Below are positions 1 to 9,437 of a stretch of DNA of 64,000 nucleotides, in pieces; position 1 is the stretch's first letter; each line of letters opens with the position of its first letter. Position numbers and translations under genes: made by a program. A model generated the notes under the pieces. It was not told the origin of the DNA, did not search any database, and saw nothing but the letters and a program-made list of their open reading frames with translations. Location of the stretch: positions 1 to 64,000 of the forward strand of contig JACCGJ010019122.1 of assembly GCA_013407085.1 (NCBI GenBank), in the 5' to 3' direction. Origin of the DNA: Atriophallophorus winterbourni (Eukaryota; Platyhelminthes; Trematoda; Plagiorchiida; Microphallidae).

Positions 1-100
1 ATTTTAGTATTATTATTATGATTATTATTATTGTATTATTTTATGATTATTATTATTAGTCTTATGATTATATATGATTAGGATTACAATTATTATTATA
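1..100. repeat. TTA-rich imperfect microsatellite
   Basis: Interrupted runs of tta/att with tga and tag variants. Similar microsatellites occur at 41455-41877 and, as AAT, at 62291-62382. No gene is visible here. Confidence 0.8.
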
Positions 101-119
101 ACGTACACGGCACGCGTTG

Positions 120-1190
120 CCTGACAAGTGCAAAGACCGCATCCATAGAAGATAAGCCACTACTGAGTCATCGTCCGGGTGCCATCGTCAATGGCGCTAA
201 GACAATCAACTCATCTAGGCCGGACACAAGACTAGTGCAAGTGATGTTCGGTATGCACCCAGTCGTGACTGAAATAGCGTTTTGCGCTGCATCCGGGTTA
301 AGAAGACAGATTTCTCATTGCTAGGTTTCTCCTACTGGAAATAAGGATCATTTTGGCAATCCGGGACGGAGGGTTGTCAGCTTCAACCTGAAGTTTATCT
401 AAGCGTGAGTTTGCAATATACTCAGCCCTACCAGGATGCATCCCGATCCGACTGATAATTAATTCAACGAGGATTGGTCGAGGGCATTACCCATCCTCCA
501 TCTTCCTACTCGGATGGATTCGCCTGTGGAAGTAAGAAAGGCCTTCAAATCCACCATTCGAGATGAATCGTTTATTACACACTACGATCAAGATCTCTGC
601 GAGACTTAATTCCTTATATATGGTTCCGCTCGATTAAAACTAGTACATGTTTAGTTCTAGATTTCGGAGCAGAGGAATTGCTGTGCAGTGACTCGATTGT
701 GCTGACGCAAACCTTTAGTTCCTGAATAACGGCTCCTAGGATAGGCGAACCGGATCAATTGATGTTTTGCCGTTTTCGTGTACTAACCGTACTGGCCTTA
801 GTACGCTCTTGGAGGTGCCAGCTTCAGTGACCACCTTGAGAGGGGCAGCTTGCCTGGGTTGCGCGGGTTACCACCTGGCTAACCTGTTCGACTTTCCCTC
901 AGCTGGCAGCGATATAATTATTTTATTCGCACGTTTGTTTCAAAGTTCTCCGTACATTGGCCTCCTTGGGAGGATACTTACTTTTTACTTTTGTGCGGCT
1001 GGCTCCACGGGTGGATTAGCCGGCTTCATTGATGTCTCGGATCGCACCAGCACACGAACGTCGATCGGAGGCGAGATCGTTGCAGATCGTGATCCAGTCT
1101 CGTTCCCATCTGAGAACTCCGTAGACGGTACGCAGACCCATTGAGACATCATCATGAAGTTTCTTGGGGGTAGTGTACAAGTGATGTCCC
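120..1190. other. Stretch with no convincing gene
   Basis: Open frames of about 125 residues (767-1144, +) and 77 residues (1016-1249, -) overlap on opposite strands and resemble nothing I know. The right end runs into a dispersed repeat, so this may be decayed 5' sequence of a LINE. I see no promoter or splice pattern. Confidence 0.5.
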
Positions 1191-1600
1191 CAGCACCACT
1201 CGGTGTTTGTTCGAGTACACCTCTCTAGCCTTTGCACAGCCAAGTGCAACCTACAAGGCAGCAGGGAGTTGGCAGATAAACGCGCTGTGCGCCAGTTATC
1301 TACCTACGGGACTTCTCTCCGGATTTTTCCTTGGGGTTTTCTCCCGAAGCTTTTCCCGCAATCGGGTGACCCACAAGGCAGTGGGGTTTGGGGTCAGGGT
1401 TTTCCTTCCCCTAGATGGATTGCCAGTAGCTGACGAGCTCCATCTGCCCGGAGCAAACTGGTTTTAGGGCGCCAGTCACCCGCCTTCGCCCCTTCTCCTG
1501 TCAGTAAGAGCAGTTCCGCCGGGCTTGTGAAAGCCACTCGTGCAGGCCAGCAGTTGGACTTGGTTGTCAGAGGCTATTTGAGACGCACGCCACGTGGGAG
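1190..1600. repeat. Dispersed repeat A, copy 1
   Basis: This stretch matches 60485-60905 in the same orientation. Both copies contain agcaccactcgg, agcctttgcaca, ttttctcccgaagc, the module agctccatctgcccg followed by agcaaac, and ctggacttggttgtcagagg. The right part (about 1440-1590) is a module shared with four further places (15.5, 19.3, 32.6 and 37.5 kb). It overlaps the 3' end of the minus-strand zinc-finger ORF, so it may be the untranslated or linker part of the same LINE family. Confidence 0.75.
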
Positions 1601-1984
1601 CATTTTATAGATAGTAGGTGGCTCATTCTTGGGAGGATGGTGTAACTCGTTAACTTTGTCAACTTCCGCCTTGACTGCAGTTGTCCCCGGTCTCAGGTTT
1701 GCGCTCAAAACAGATGCATAGGTTTGAGTGAATACGACGTTAGACGTGCTAGGCGACATTTCACTATTTTGAGGCCTTACAATAACAAAAGCAGCGTCAC
1801 TGGCAGCCTTATGGCAGGAGCTGCAATACCACTGTAACCAGCGGTACTTTGCATAAATCCCATAGTGAGATTTATGTATACCAGAGCAGCTAGGGTGAGC
1901 CCAACGCTTGCACGCTGTGCACTCAATGCCCCTAGCCACTTTTTTGCAGCAATTGCCGTTGAGGCAAGCATTAACTGTACTCAT
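1574..1984 (-). mobile_element. ORF1-like zinc-finger protein of a CR1-like LINE (fragment)
   Basis: An intact minus-strand frame encodes about 136 residues from the methionine at 1984 to a TAG at 1574. The frame also opens 13 residues upstream, but the start at 1984 sits just before the first cysteine. The N-terminal 55 residues hold a treble-clef/PHD-like cysteine-histidine array: CLNGNCC, IECTACKRWAHPSC, then WYCSSC. Such fingers are typical of ORF1 or the ORF2 leader of CR1-like LINEs, where they are thought to bind nucleic acid. The C-terminal half is Ser/Thr/Pro-rich and ends in repeat A. No endonuclease or reverse transcriptase follows in frame, so this is a fragment. A host PHD protein is possible but less likely given the repeat at its end. 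Confidence 0.55.
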
Positions 1985-2179
1985 CGTACGGCGAGAGATA
2001 TAAGAAAGATAATGTACCAGCAAGATTATAGACTGATTTAATCACAAGCGTAATTAATCAGCACGAAATATAATAGACGATTTGCTTTTTATAAGGTAGT
2101 AAAATAGTTAGTATATTTTACAGTATTTCACAGAATAGCGAAAATGCGTAATAATTTTTAGCAGAGCGTGGAAAATACA

Positions 2180-2644
2180 TGTAGCGATTGAGGTAAAGTT
2201 GCAGTTTACCCCAAGCACAGTGATAGCACACACCAAGCGAGAACTCCGAAAGGTGGAATAAAAAGGTTTATGGGATGAGGCACGCGGTACAATGAATGTC
2301 GTAGACAAGTCCTGTGGTTGATGCGCAGCTGGGTCGCTGGATGATTGTTCACAGGTCCTTGTCTGGATGCGCAGCCGGATGGCTGGAAGGCGATGGCTGC
2401 GTAGCAGCAGCTAGCGCCGGCCAAAGGGAAAACGAACTCCGACGAGCGCGGGTTAGAGTCCGACAAAACAAAGGGATTGAGAATCAATATAACATAAAAT
2501 AGAATAACCAACATTATCATTCTTATTCACAATAGGAACGTAGAAAGAGTTTGGTATTCTTTTCTACGTGTTGTGCGATATGAAAGCAAACGATAATATT
2601 GGCGCAAAATACAAAAGATACATAAGAAATGACGCTTCGTTACA
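2180..2644 (-). repeat. 3' LTR of the TRIM element
   Basis: 465 bp, TG...CA ends, about 97% identical to the partner at 2821-3285. It lies 3' on the minus strand because the G-rich polypurine tract at 2645-2656 abuts it. Confidence 0.88.
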
Positions 2645-2656
2645 CCGCCCCCCCTT
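2645..2656 (-). other. Polypurine tract of the TRIM
   Basis: Minus strand AAGGGGGGGCGG lies immediately 5' of the 3' LTR start TGTAACG. This is the standard plus-strand primer position for an LTR element. Confidence 0.8.
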
Positions 2657-2803
2657 CAGTTTTTGCACTGTCCTCAGTGCAAGAGATGTGGGGAATTGGA
2701 AAATGTGCAGAAAGCATCGGAAAAAAAATAGAGAGGTGAGAATGTTGAATCCAGCGCCATATCTTGATGATGAAAAATCTTCAGACGGCACGTAGAGGAA
2801 CGA

Positions 2804-2818
2804 CCACCCTCGTCACCA
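2804..2818 (-). other. Putative primer-binding site of the TRIM
   Basis: Minus strand TGGTGACGAGGGTGG begins 2 nt inside the 5' LTR boundary. The leading TGG pairs with the universal CCA end of a tRNA. I cannot name the tRNA. Confidence 0.65.
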
Positions 2819-2820
2819 AA

Positions 2821-3285
2821 TGTAGCGATTGAGGTAACGTTGCAGTTTACCCCAAGCACAGCGATAGCACACACCAAGCGAGAACTCCGAAAGGTGGAAT
2901 AAAAAGGTTTATGGGATGAGGCACGCGGTACAACGGATGTCGTAGACAAGTCCTGTGGTTGATGCGCAGCTGGGTCGCTGGATGATTGTTCACAGGTCCT
3001 TGTCTGGATGCGCAGCCGGATGGCTGGAAGGCGATGGCTGCGTAGCAGCAGCTAGCGGCGGCCAAAGGGGAAACGAACTCCGACGAGCGCGGGGTAGATT
3101 CCGACAAAACAAAGGGATTGAGAATCAATATAATATAAAATAGAATAACCAACATTATCATTCTTATTCACAAAAGGAACGTAGAAAGAGTTTGACATCC
3201 TTTTCTACGTGTTGTGCGATATGAAAGCAAACGATAATATTGGCGCAAAATACAAAAGATACATTAGAAATGACGCTTCGTTACA
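2821..3285 (-). repeat. 5' LTR of the TRIM element
   Basis: 465 bp, same ends as the partner LTR and exactly the same length. TACA follows as target duplication. Confidence 0.88.
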
Positions 3286-3289
3286 TACA

Positions 3290-3540
3290 ACCAAGTTGAA
3301 CGTACCGCGCGAAAGTTAGTTAACACAAAAGTTCAGATCACTTCAGTTCAGTTTTCACGGGTCTGAAAGTGGCATGCAGGCCTGACAATCTCCGTATAAA
3401 CGGGGATAAACACTTTCAGCGTTCTATATTTCATAACAGATTTAAGCATAAAGATTTCAACTCTCGGTCATTGTGCAGCGTACGCACATTTCGCAGCCCA
3501 TTTGAAGTCCGCTGTTACGACTATATCTAAATCCTTAGCA
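3290..3540. other. Short spacer, nothing recognised
   Basis: Contains a short cttcagttcagtt run reminiscent of the CAGTT tail at 8717-8740. Possibly the 3' end of the LINE remnant that follows. Confidence 0.4.
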
Positions 3541-3544
3541 CTCT

Positions 3545-4300
3545 GAATACTATTGTTTACTATAGTTTAAGTTAAAGACCTCTGTCCGTCCGCCTTTATC
3601 CAGTGTCTTGTAAACTCTATCTAAAAAGCATAAAAGATTCGAGAGACACGGCCCTCTTTTAAGAAAGCCATGTTGAACTTCGCTTAATGATGAATTGTGC
3701 ACGAGGTGGCTGCACAACCGATCCCTTATAAGTCTCTCCAAGGTTTTACATAAAACACTAGTCAAGCTTACCGGTCGGAAATTCTTAACTATGTTTGCGC
3801 ATAATCACTTTGAAATGTTTACGACAATAGTTCTCTTCAATTCATCTGGTAGGATGCCTTTGCAGAGCGATTCGTTGTTCAACCTACAAAGAGGCTCTGT
3901 TGGTAATTCAGATATTTCCTTTACAATTTTTGGATGCACATCGTCAGGTCCAACGGATTTATTTCCGTTTGGATTTTTCAATACACGATAGAGACATCTT
4001 CGGTGCAAAAATCTTTGGCTCAGTGGTGACCCATTTCCGTATTAAGATTTGAGACTGAGTGAATTGCATCACCGCCATCCATTCTTGTAAGCTTTGAAAA
4101 TAATCCAGCAAGCTACTGCCTTGTCGGAGTTAGAATTATCTTTCTCGCCGTTGTCTAATATTAGGGTACCCATGTGCTCCCTTCGCTTATCCTTAAACGG
4201 AACATAACTAAAATACTTCTCAGGATTATCCTTACCAGAGTTCGCCAGGTAACTTTCATAGCTTCCCTTAAGCCTTAGTTTAAGCTTTATTGTATTGTTT
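3545..4300 (-). pseudogene. Decayed CR1-like reverse transcriptase
   Basis: Minus-strand frames, broken by frameshifts, give successive pieces of a CR1-like RT. Near 4290-4080 is a linker with YFSYVPFKDKRR. At 4008-3805 comes NKSVGPDDVHPKIVKEI (RT fingers) and LPDELKRTIVV. At 3765-3550 come FCKTLERL-like and VQHGFLKRGPCLSNLLCFLD (RT block before the palm). The catalytic F-A-D-D block is missing. The order matches a 5'- and 3'-truncated LINE copy. Confidence 0.7.
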
Positions 4301-4404
4301 ATTTGAGTCTAATAACAAGACCAATTTCTATAGGATGGTAAGGCTGTTCTTGTTTTAAGATGTCATGAAAGTAATGTAGGGGTTCTCTTCATGAGCATGG
4401 TGAA

Positions 4405-4500
4405 GGGTCATCGAATAAATAAATAAATAAATAAATAAATTTTATTCTTGGAAATCCAAGGCATGTTAAACATGATCAATAATTTCCGAAAGCTTTGAAC
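4405..4500 (-). repeat. LINE 3' tail with (AAAT)n, family T copy 1
   Basis: Tandem aaat units are followed by a ttttattct...ccaaggcatg...tgatcaataat block. The same block follows an A/T tail at 6690-6760 and appears inverted at 36435-36500. On the minus strand this reads as unique 3' sequence followed by a simple-repeat tail, usual for CR1/RTE-like LINEs. Confidence 0.65.
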
Positions 4501-4885
4501 AATCAGATTATAGTATGTACATTTGCAAAAACAATTTGTTCTAGGTCATTTGTTTCAGCGGAATTTAACGTTCATTAAATATAAAGGTAACGGTATTTAA
4601 AGTTGTTTCCAGGTAATCGGTACGTGATATGATATATTACGAAAACACAGCTATTGCAAGGAAAAGTCTAGAATGTTTTCGGCAACACTGATGATCAATG
4701 GATAAGGTCCATCAAAGATGCGCGAAGAATCTCTATTGTTGATGTTCCGATGTTCCCGAAACAATGCAATAAAAAGCGTCAACAAAACGAACGCATGATT
4801 TAATTTTTGTTGTTTTTTATTAGGCAAATTTCAGACATTTTTTCGGCCATTTAGCGTCTAATTCCCTGTTAAAGCTAAAACCTAT
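4500..4885. other. Spacer without recognisable feature
   Basis: AT-rich, no ORF above 60 codons. I see nothing to annotate. Confidence 0.5.
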
Positions 4886-5130
4886 ATGGAGGTTCAGTAT
4901 CAATATCAGTATCAGTATCACAGGGCGATAGTCGACGAAGTCCAAATGAGTGAGCCGATTCTTTCGGAGGTGTGCTTGAAAACACACTCCATTTCCAGGA
5001 TTGATTTGTAGAGAGTACAGTCGTGTGTACTAAAGAATGGGAAACGGATGATGTCTCATCACCGAATGCGAGGGAATAAATGCATGTTGCATTTCCAATC
5101 GGATGGAAGGACGATTTGGACAGAAATCAT
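4886..5130 (+). repeat. SINE-like repeat S, copy 1
   Basis: Begins with (agtatc)n, then cacagggcgatagtcgacga and ttctttcggaggtgtgctt. It continues through gatgatgtctcatcaccga to aatgcatg. It matches 48340-48560 along its length, and the first 110 bp match the complement of 10555-10665. The TATCAG hexamer run looks like a replicated tail, making this a short interspersed repeat with tandem-hexamer end. Confidence 0.7.
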
Positions 5131-5386
5131 TTCCACGATAATATATTACCTTGGCGGATCCAAGTTCAAGCAGATTTGATCTCAAGGTTCAAAATTTTGA
5201 TAGCATAAATTGTGTATTTTTAGTAGTAGCTATAAGTACACTTAACGGCTGAAAACTATTCGTAACGCAAGCATTGTGAAATCATAATAGTAATATTATT
5301 ACCAAATATTCTGACGATGCTAAGACAAATCGATGATTAACAGGAGGATTTATTTAGGTGCGTCCACAGTAATCTATATACTTCTA

Positions 5387-5432
5387 TGATATTATATATA
5401 TATAATATATATATTATAGATAGTAATATAAT
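5387..5432. repeat. TA-rich near-palindrome
   Basis: A run of alternating ta with symmetrical flanks (gatattata...tataatatc-like) that could fold as a hairpin or cruciform. It lies in 660 bp (5130-5790) without any coding signal. Confidence 0.5.
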
Positions 5433-5792
5433 CTATATGATACTTGGCGGCTCACAAGAGTATTGACATATGTAGGTACAGTTAGGGTTGCGAAATTATT
5501 TGTGATTGACAGGAATGGTACGAAGATGAGTTCGCGGATATCAGAATCATTTCCAGGCCCCAGGCATTATTGGTTGGCCAACGATAAATTTTTAATGCCA
5601 TGTGCCTGAATGCAAACAATCAAGATTTTGCTGGCGAATAGTGAGGGTTGGTAAAAACAGACCATTAGTTGTCCGACATAATTCATGAAGACATATAGTG
5701 AGCTAAATATTTTTCTTGGATCTGGCAGCGATTATCGGATTAAAACATTTCTTTGTTTCAAATCTCAAATCTGAACGTCATACAGATAGCGG

Positions 5793-6191
5793 TTAAACCA
5801 ACAAGCAGTCTGTACTGCCAGTCTTTCCATAAGTCACAGCTCTGGGGGATAAATAATCTACATGCGGAATTTGTTGTGCACTGCGATGCTCAATGATGTA
5901 AATATACGCACTAAGAGCTATGCTCCATCTCTGAACCATTGCTGGAGTATATTTTGGTAACGAAGACGTCGCATTTAAAATAAATTTCAGCGCTTCATGA
6001 TCGGTTAATACAGTGAAATCATAACCAAATAAATATTTGTGTAAGCGCATGACAGCCCAATTAATAGCCAGCGCTTTTCGATGAGTTTGAGAATAACTTC
6101 GATTCGTTTCATGCGCTCGACGTGAAATTGACAATACCGGATGATCATATTGCAGTATAACAGAACCAATTCCATGGTGCAAATGGGTCAA
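5793..6191 (-). pseudogene. Gypsy-type RNase H fragment
   Basis: A 132-residue minus-strand frame carries the RNase H domain of a Ty3/gypsy pol. It shows GIGSVILQ, then SYSQTHRKALAINWAVMRLH, FTVLTDHEALKFIL and HVDYLSPR. The conserved acidic positions (E replaced by K in the QTHRKAL block, D in LTDHEAL) show partial decay. Reverse transcriptase and integrase are absent on either side, so this is an isolated relic. Unlike the RNase H at 29.65 kb it keeps TDHEAL rather than SDNKQL, so it is a different gypsy family. Confidence 0.8.
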
Positions 6192-6203
6192 TTACAGCAC
6201 TGG

Positions 6204-6512
6204 TTTGCAGTATGGATAAAAGATTCTGAATTGTCTTTCCATGTTCGGCAGAACACCTTAAAATTTGTAGCAATCAGTTATGTAAACAACGAATTTGCAA
6301 ATATTGTAAAATTTGGGATGAATTTAGAAAAATTTTGTATCACTACAGTTGCAGATCAAAGTTCATTGAAAGAATTTGACAATTTTATTTCCACTAAATT
6401 ATTAAGACGATTCTGGTCTGAACGGAGTCCATTGGAAGATACTCGTTATGTAAGAGAAATAATGCATTTATACGGGTTAAATGTCTCGTTATATTGTTTG
6501 AAAAGAGTGTGA
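6204..6512 (+). CDS. Unidentified open frame, possible exon or retrocopy fragment
   Basis: An open frame of about 100 residues follows tttgcag at 6203-6208, which could be a splice acceptor. It has non-repetitive, protein-like composition (for example NLEKFCITTVADQSSLKEF and FWSERSPLEDTRYVREIMH). A possible donor gtaaga lies at about 6448. It borders a gypsy RNase H relic on the other strand and a LINE tail on the right. I do not recognise the family. It could be an exon of a host gene extending outside what I can join, a retrocopied fragment, or a chance frame. Confidence 0.3.
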   Translation, partial: FAVWIKDSELSFHVRQNTLKFVAISYVNNEFANIVKFGMNLEKFCITTVADQSSLKEFDNFISTKLLRRFWSERSPLEDTRYVREIMHLYGLNVSLYCLKRV

Positions 6513-6689
6513 AGCTAATAAACGTTGATCATGAACACAATTATAACACAATAATAATGCCGTCTTGATAGACGTTGACACCTAGGAGACCAACAACTAT
6601 ATCTTCTATCACATCTTGAAATCCCGCTAGTCACAAAGCTAATCCACGCGGAAGAAACCTGTAGCGATATAATGCAAAAGGTGTCTTGG

Positions 6690-6765
6690 ATAAATAAATA
6701 AAAAGTTTTATTCTCAGGTTTCCAAGGCATGCTAATCATGATCAATAATTATCAAAATTGTTTGT
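6690..6765 (-). repeat. LINE 3' tail, family T copy 2
   Basis: aaataaataaa is followed by agttttattct, ccaaggcatg and tgatcaataatt, as at 4405-4500. A truncated insertion. Confidence 0.6.
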
Positions 6766-6832
6766 ATAAATAAAGCATAAAATATGAACAATAGACCGAA
6801 GTATTGTGGTGCTCACATCTTCATTCTTTGCA

Positions 6833-6874
6833 CTCCACTACCAGTTTTAGGCTGTTTTCCATCGTCAGGTGGAG
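6833..6874 (-). ncRNA. Hammerhead-like ribozyme motif, family H copy a
   Basis: The minus strand reads stem I CTCCAC, core CTGACGA, a short stem-loop closed by TGG/GCC, AAAAC (G12 of GAAA lost), a minimal TGG stem III, TA, then GTGGAG closing a perfect 6-bp stem I. The layout is that of a type I hammerhead with a tiny stem III. Copies b and c (7074-7115, 8522-8563) restore GAAA but vary elsewhere, so this is a decayed family. Confidence 0.5.
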
Positions 6875-7073
6875 ACAGTAAGATCATGTTCAGTGAGCCT
6901 TGAAACAGTAGAAAAGCGGTAAACAAAGTTATATTTGTATGCTACTGTTATATAGGGTTCTTACAAAGAACCACGATGTTCAAATACAGAATCACAAAGT
7001 GATTTCTGGCCAAGCGCTAGAGGCGCATATAAAAGACTAAAGTATTGTGGTGCTCACATCCCCATCCCTTACA

Positions 7074-7115
7074 CGCCACTATCGGTTTCAGGCTGTTTGC
7101 CATCGTCAGGTTGAG
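7074..7115 (-). ncRNA. Hammerhead-like ribozyme motif, family H copy b
   Basis: The minus strand has CTGACGA, a GGC-AAACA-GCC stem II with a U/U closing pair, and intact GAAAC, then a minimal stem III and GTGG. Outer stem I is imperfect. The unit (gtattgtggtgctcacatc onward) is a direct repeat of copy a, spaced about 240 bp, a head-to-tail layout like retrozymes or SINE dimers. Confidence 0.45.
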
Positions 7116-7139
7116 ACAGTTATTATTAAATTTTCAATG

Positions 7140-8215
7140 TCATACGTGCAGGGAAATTTTCGATGGTTAAAATGATAAAGCTAAATAGTAATCAATCATT
7201 TTTACAGAAATTCGATATATATGAGCTTGTAACGTCTGTGACGTGAGTAACGCGTATTCCACCCGTTTCTTAGTTCGACAAATTCAAAACCACAATTCGG
7301 ATGTTATACGGTACTGTAATAAGCAACAATTACAACAACAATAATTATACAAACCTCAACTGTATAGGAACGTACAGCAAACAGTGGAGCCAAAATACTC
7401 CAGAATCAATTATATCAAATGCAAACAAGTTCAATGACGACCTGAGATATAAATAGAATGAAAGGAGTTACCGAAATTGCCGTCCAAAATGTCTATCAAA
7501 GACAAGACACCCAAAAGTGGTGTCAAAATCCAAGCCAAATACAAGTGCCCAAAATGGCAACCAAATTCAACGAAAATGACCGACAATGGCCTTAACAATG
7601 AATTAAAACAACGGCTTCACCAAATATGTGAACAGAAGATTTCCAATAAAACAATTACAAAAAGCAAAGATTAAGTTCTAAATTCTGAGGAGAAAACAAA
7701 CAAAACCCAAATTCAAGTCACAAAAATCGGTATTGTATAAAGTAGATAGGAAAAAGGAGAATTTCAAAGCTACATGACAATTAACATGTCTCTTACAGAG
7801 CTGTTATTGTATGCAAGGAAAGTGGGGTGAGTTTAAAAATTACACGAAGAATACTGAATTTCGACAGACCGGAGCATCGAACATGTGGAAGATCTTGAAG
7901 AGGCAGAATCCTCAAAAATGTTCATTTGGAACTCTTTGTTATTGTCGAAATATATGTCTGTTTTGAATGGAGAACGTCTTATTATGGGTATTCGTAGAAG
8001 ATTCGGGGTCGCAGTGTGGTATCGTCTATGAGCCCGATTTCTTCACGTGGATGTAAAGTGGTAATCTGGAAGATAAATACTGAGGGACCGAGTAAATGTT
8101 CATTATGAAAGTTGTAAAACTTATTTTACTGTTAATATCCAGCAATGCCATGATTATATAGTTTATCTAGTGAGACATCTAGGTTGAAGAGTTTCATTAA
8201 TTTTTCCAGACTTCT
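7140..8215. other. Spacer with one weak Lys-rich ORF
   Basis: A 65-codon Lys/Asn-rich frame at 7477-7674 has no recognisable domain and is probably chance in AT-rich DNA. I see no splice sites or repeat identity for the rest. Confidence 0.4.
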
Positions 8216-8222
8216 CCGTTCT

Positions 8223-8304
8223 ACAACTTCGTTTCATTAATCAAGGGTTCACTGTCACTTTTCACAACTTCGTTTCATTAATCAAGGGTTCACTGTCACT
8301 TTTC
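8223..8304. repeat. 41-bp tandem duplication
   Basis: Two perfect adjacent copies of a 41-bp unit starting acaacttcgtttcattaatc. A recent local duplication. Confidence 0.9.
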
Positions 8305-8521
8305 AACATCCAAAAACACGAGGCGTTTGACCATCGTTTTTCAGAGGCGTAACTATTGGCGTGGTCCATTTGGAGGCTTCCACGGTAATCATAATTTCCA
8401 CATTAACACAAAGAATTGATCACTTTTTGAAAAGGTTCCTTAAAACTATATGAAATCAGGCGACGTTTCAAAAATATATCATTAACAAAGTGATGTGTTA
8501 CTCACATCCCCCGAAATTACA

Positions 8522-8563
8522 CTCCACTACCTGTTTCTGGCTGTTTGTCATCATCATGTGGAG
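8522..8563 (-). ncRNA. Hammerhead-like ribozyme motif, family H copy c
   Basis: Perfect stem I CTCCAC/GTGGAG, GAAAC intact and a GTA cleavage triplet. The core CTGATGA has decayed to ATGATGA. It complements copy a, which keeps CTGACGA but lost GAAA. Confidence 0.45.
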
Positions 8564-8716
8564 ACCGTAACATTAGGTTCAGTGATCTTAATCAACAGTT
8601 ATCACTAAATGGATAGGTGTTATTTTCGTGCAACTGGAAAGCGATGTACACCGACGAAATAAATCTTATTCGCATGAGAATCATATTTAGATGATGAACT
8701 TGTAGACAAAAAGGAC

Positions 8717-9437
8717 AGTTCAGTTCAGTTCAGTTCAGTTTGCACAGGACTGTATGTGACTAACGAGCCAATCGAGCGTCCAGATTTATTTCGTTGGTAT
8801 GCCACAGAAGAGCGTCCACCACTTCAAACAATATCTTCACGAATATCTTCTGGTATGAGAGTAATCTAGAATGCAACAGAAAACATCCCCTTACCAATAG
8901 GTGAGGAGAAACATTAGTGCGTTCCAAAGACAACATGAGGATCATACCAACTATTCCCTTACGGATAAAAATCAGGAAATAATGAAGGCCACACAGAGTC
9001 AAGTCTATTCTTGAAACCCCCTACCGAATTAGAACAAACAACTTCTTCAGGAAGTCTATTCCAGTAATTTACTCCCCTTTCACTAAAGGAGAACTTACGA
9101 TCATTTGACCTGACATGTCGCTTGGCCAATTTTAATGGGTGGCCCCGAGTACCCACACTTGGCGCCAGAGCGTACAATTCACTGGGATGAATAGTACTGA
9201 AACCTGACATGATTTTGAAGGTTTCAATCAGGTCCCCACGTAGCCTCCTCCTTTTTAATGAGAAGAGCTCTAGACTCAGCAATCGTTCCTGATACGACCT
9301 ACCCGATTGCCCAACAATCATACGAGTAGCTAAACGTTGAACAACTTCCAGCTTGGCAATATCTTTTTCCAAATAAGGTGACCATACTCGAACGTAATAC
9401 TCGAGATGTGGTCTCACGACCGCTTTGTATAATGGTA
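8717..9437 (-). mobile_element. 5'-truncated CR1-like LINE with (AACTG)n tail
   Basis: A minus-strand frame (about 9436-8959) encodes the RT thumb and C-terminal region: [51 protein letters not shown] and VNYWNRLPEEVV. It closely resembles the C-terminus of the + strand element at 10666-12530. About 220 bp of 3' sequence follows and ends in (AACTG)n at 8717-8740, the usual simple-repeat tail. The 5' end is cut exactly where an RTE-like fragment begins (about 9437). Confidence 0.8.

Larger units (their letters stand above)
2180..3285 (-). mobile_element. Complete TRIM-type miniature LTR retrotransposon
   Basis: Two direct 465-bp repeats (2180-2644 and 2821-3285) flank only 176 bp. Each begins TGTAGCGATT and ends TTACA on the + strand. 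I counted about 14 differences between them, i.e. about 97% identity. The 4-bp flanks are both TACA (2176-2179 and 3286-3289), a target-site duplication. On the minus strand the internal part starts TTTGGTGACGAGGGTGG (primer-binding-site position) and ends AAGGGGGGGCGG directly before the 3' LTR (polypurine tract). These marks set the orientation as minus. There is no gag or pol frame; the internal ORFs are short. It must have been mobilised by another element's proteins, probably a gypsy relative. Confidence 0.88.

Noticed and set aside
2206..3161. Paired 104- and 62-residue ORFs at 2.2-2.5 and 2.85-3.16 kb as a duplicated gene
   Set aside because: They lie wholly inside the two 465-bp LTRs of the TRIM and repeat because the LTRs repeat.
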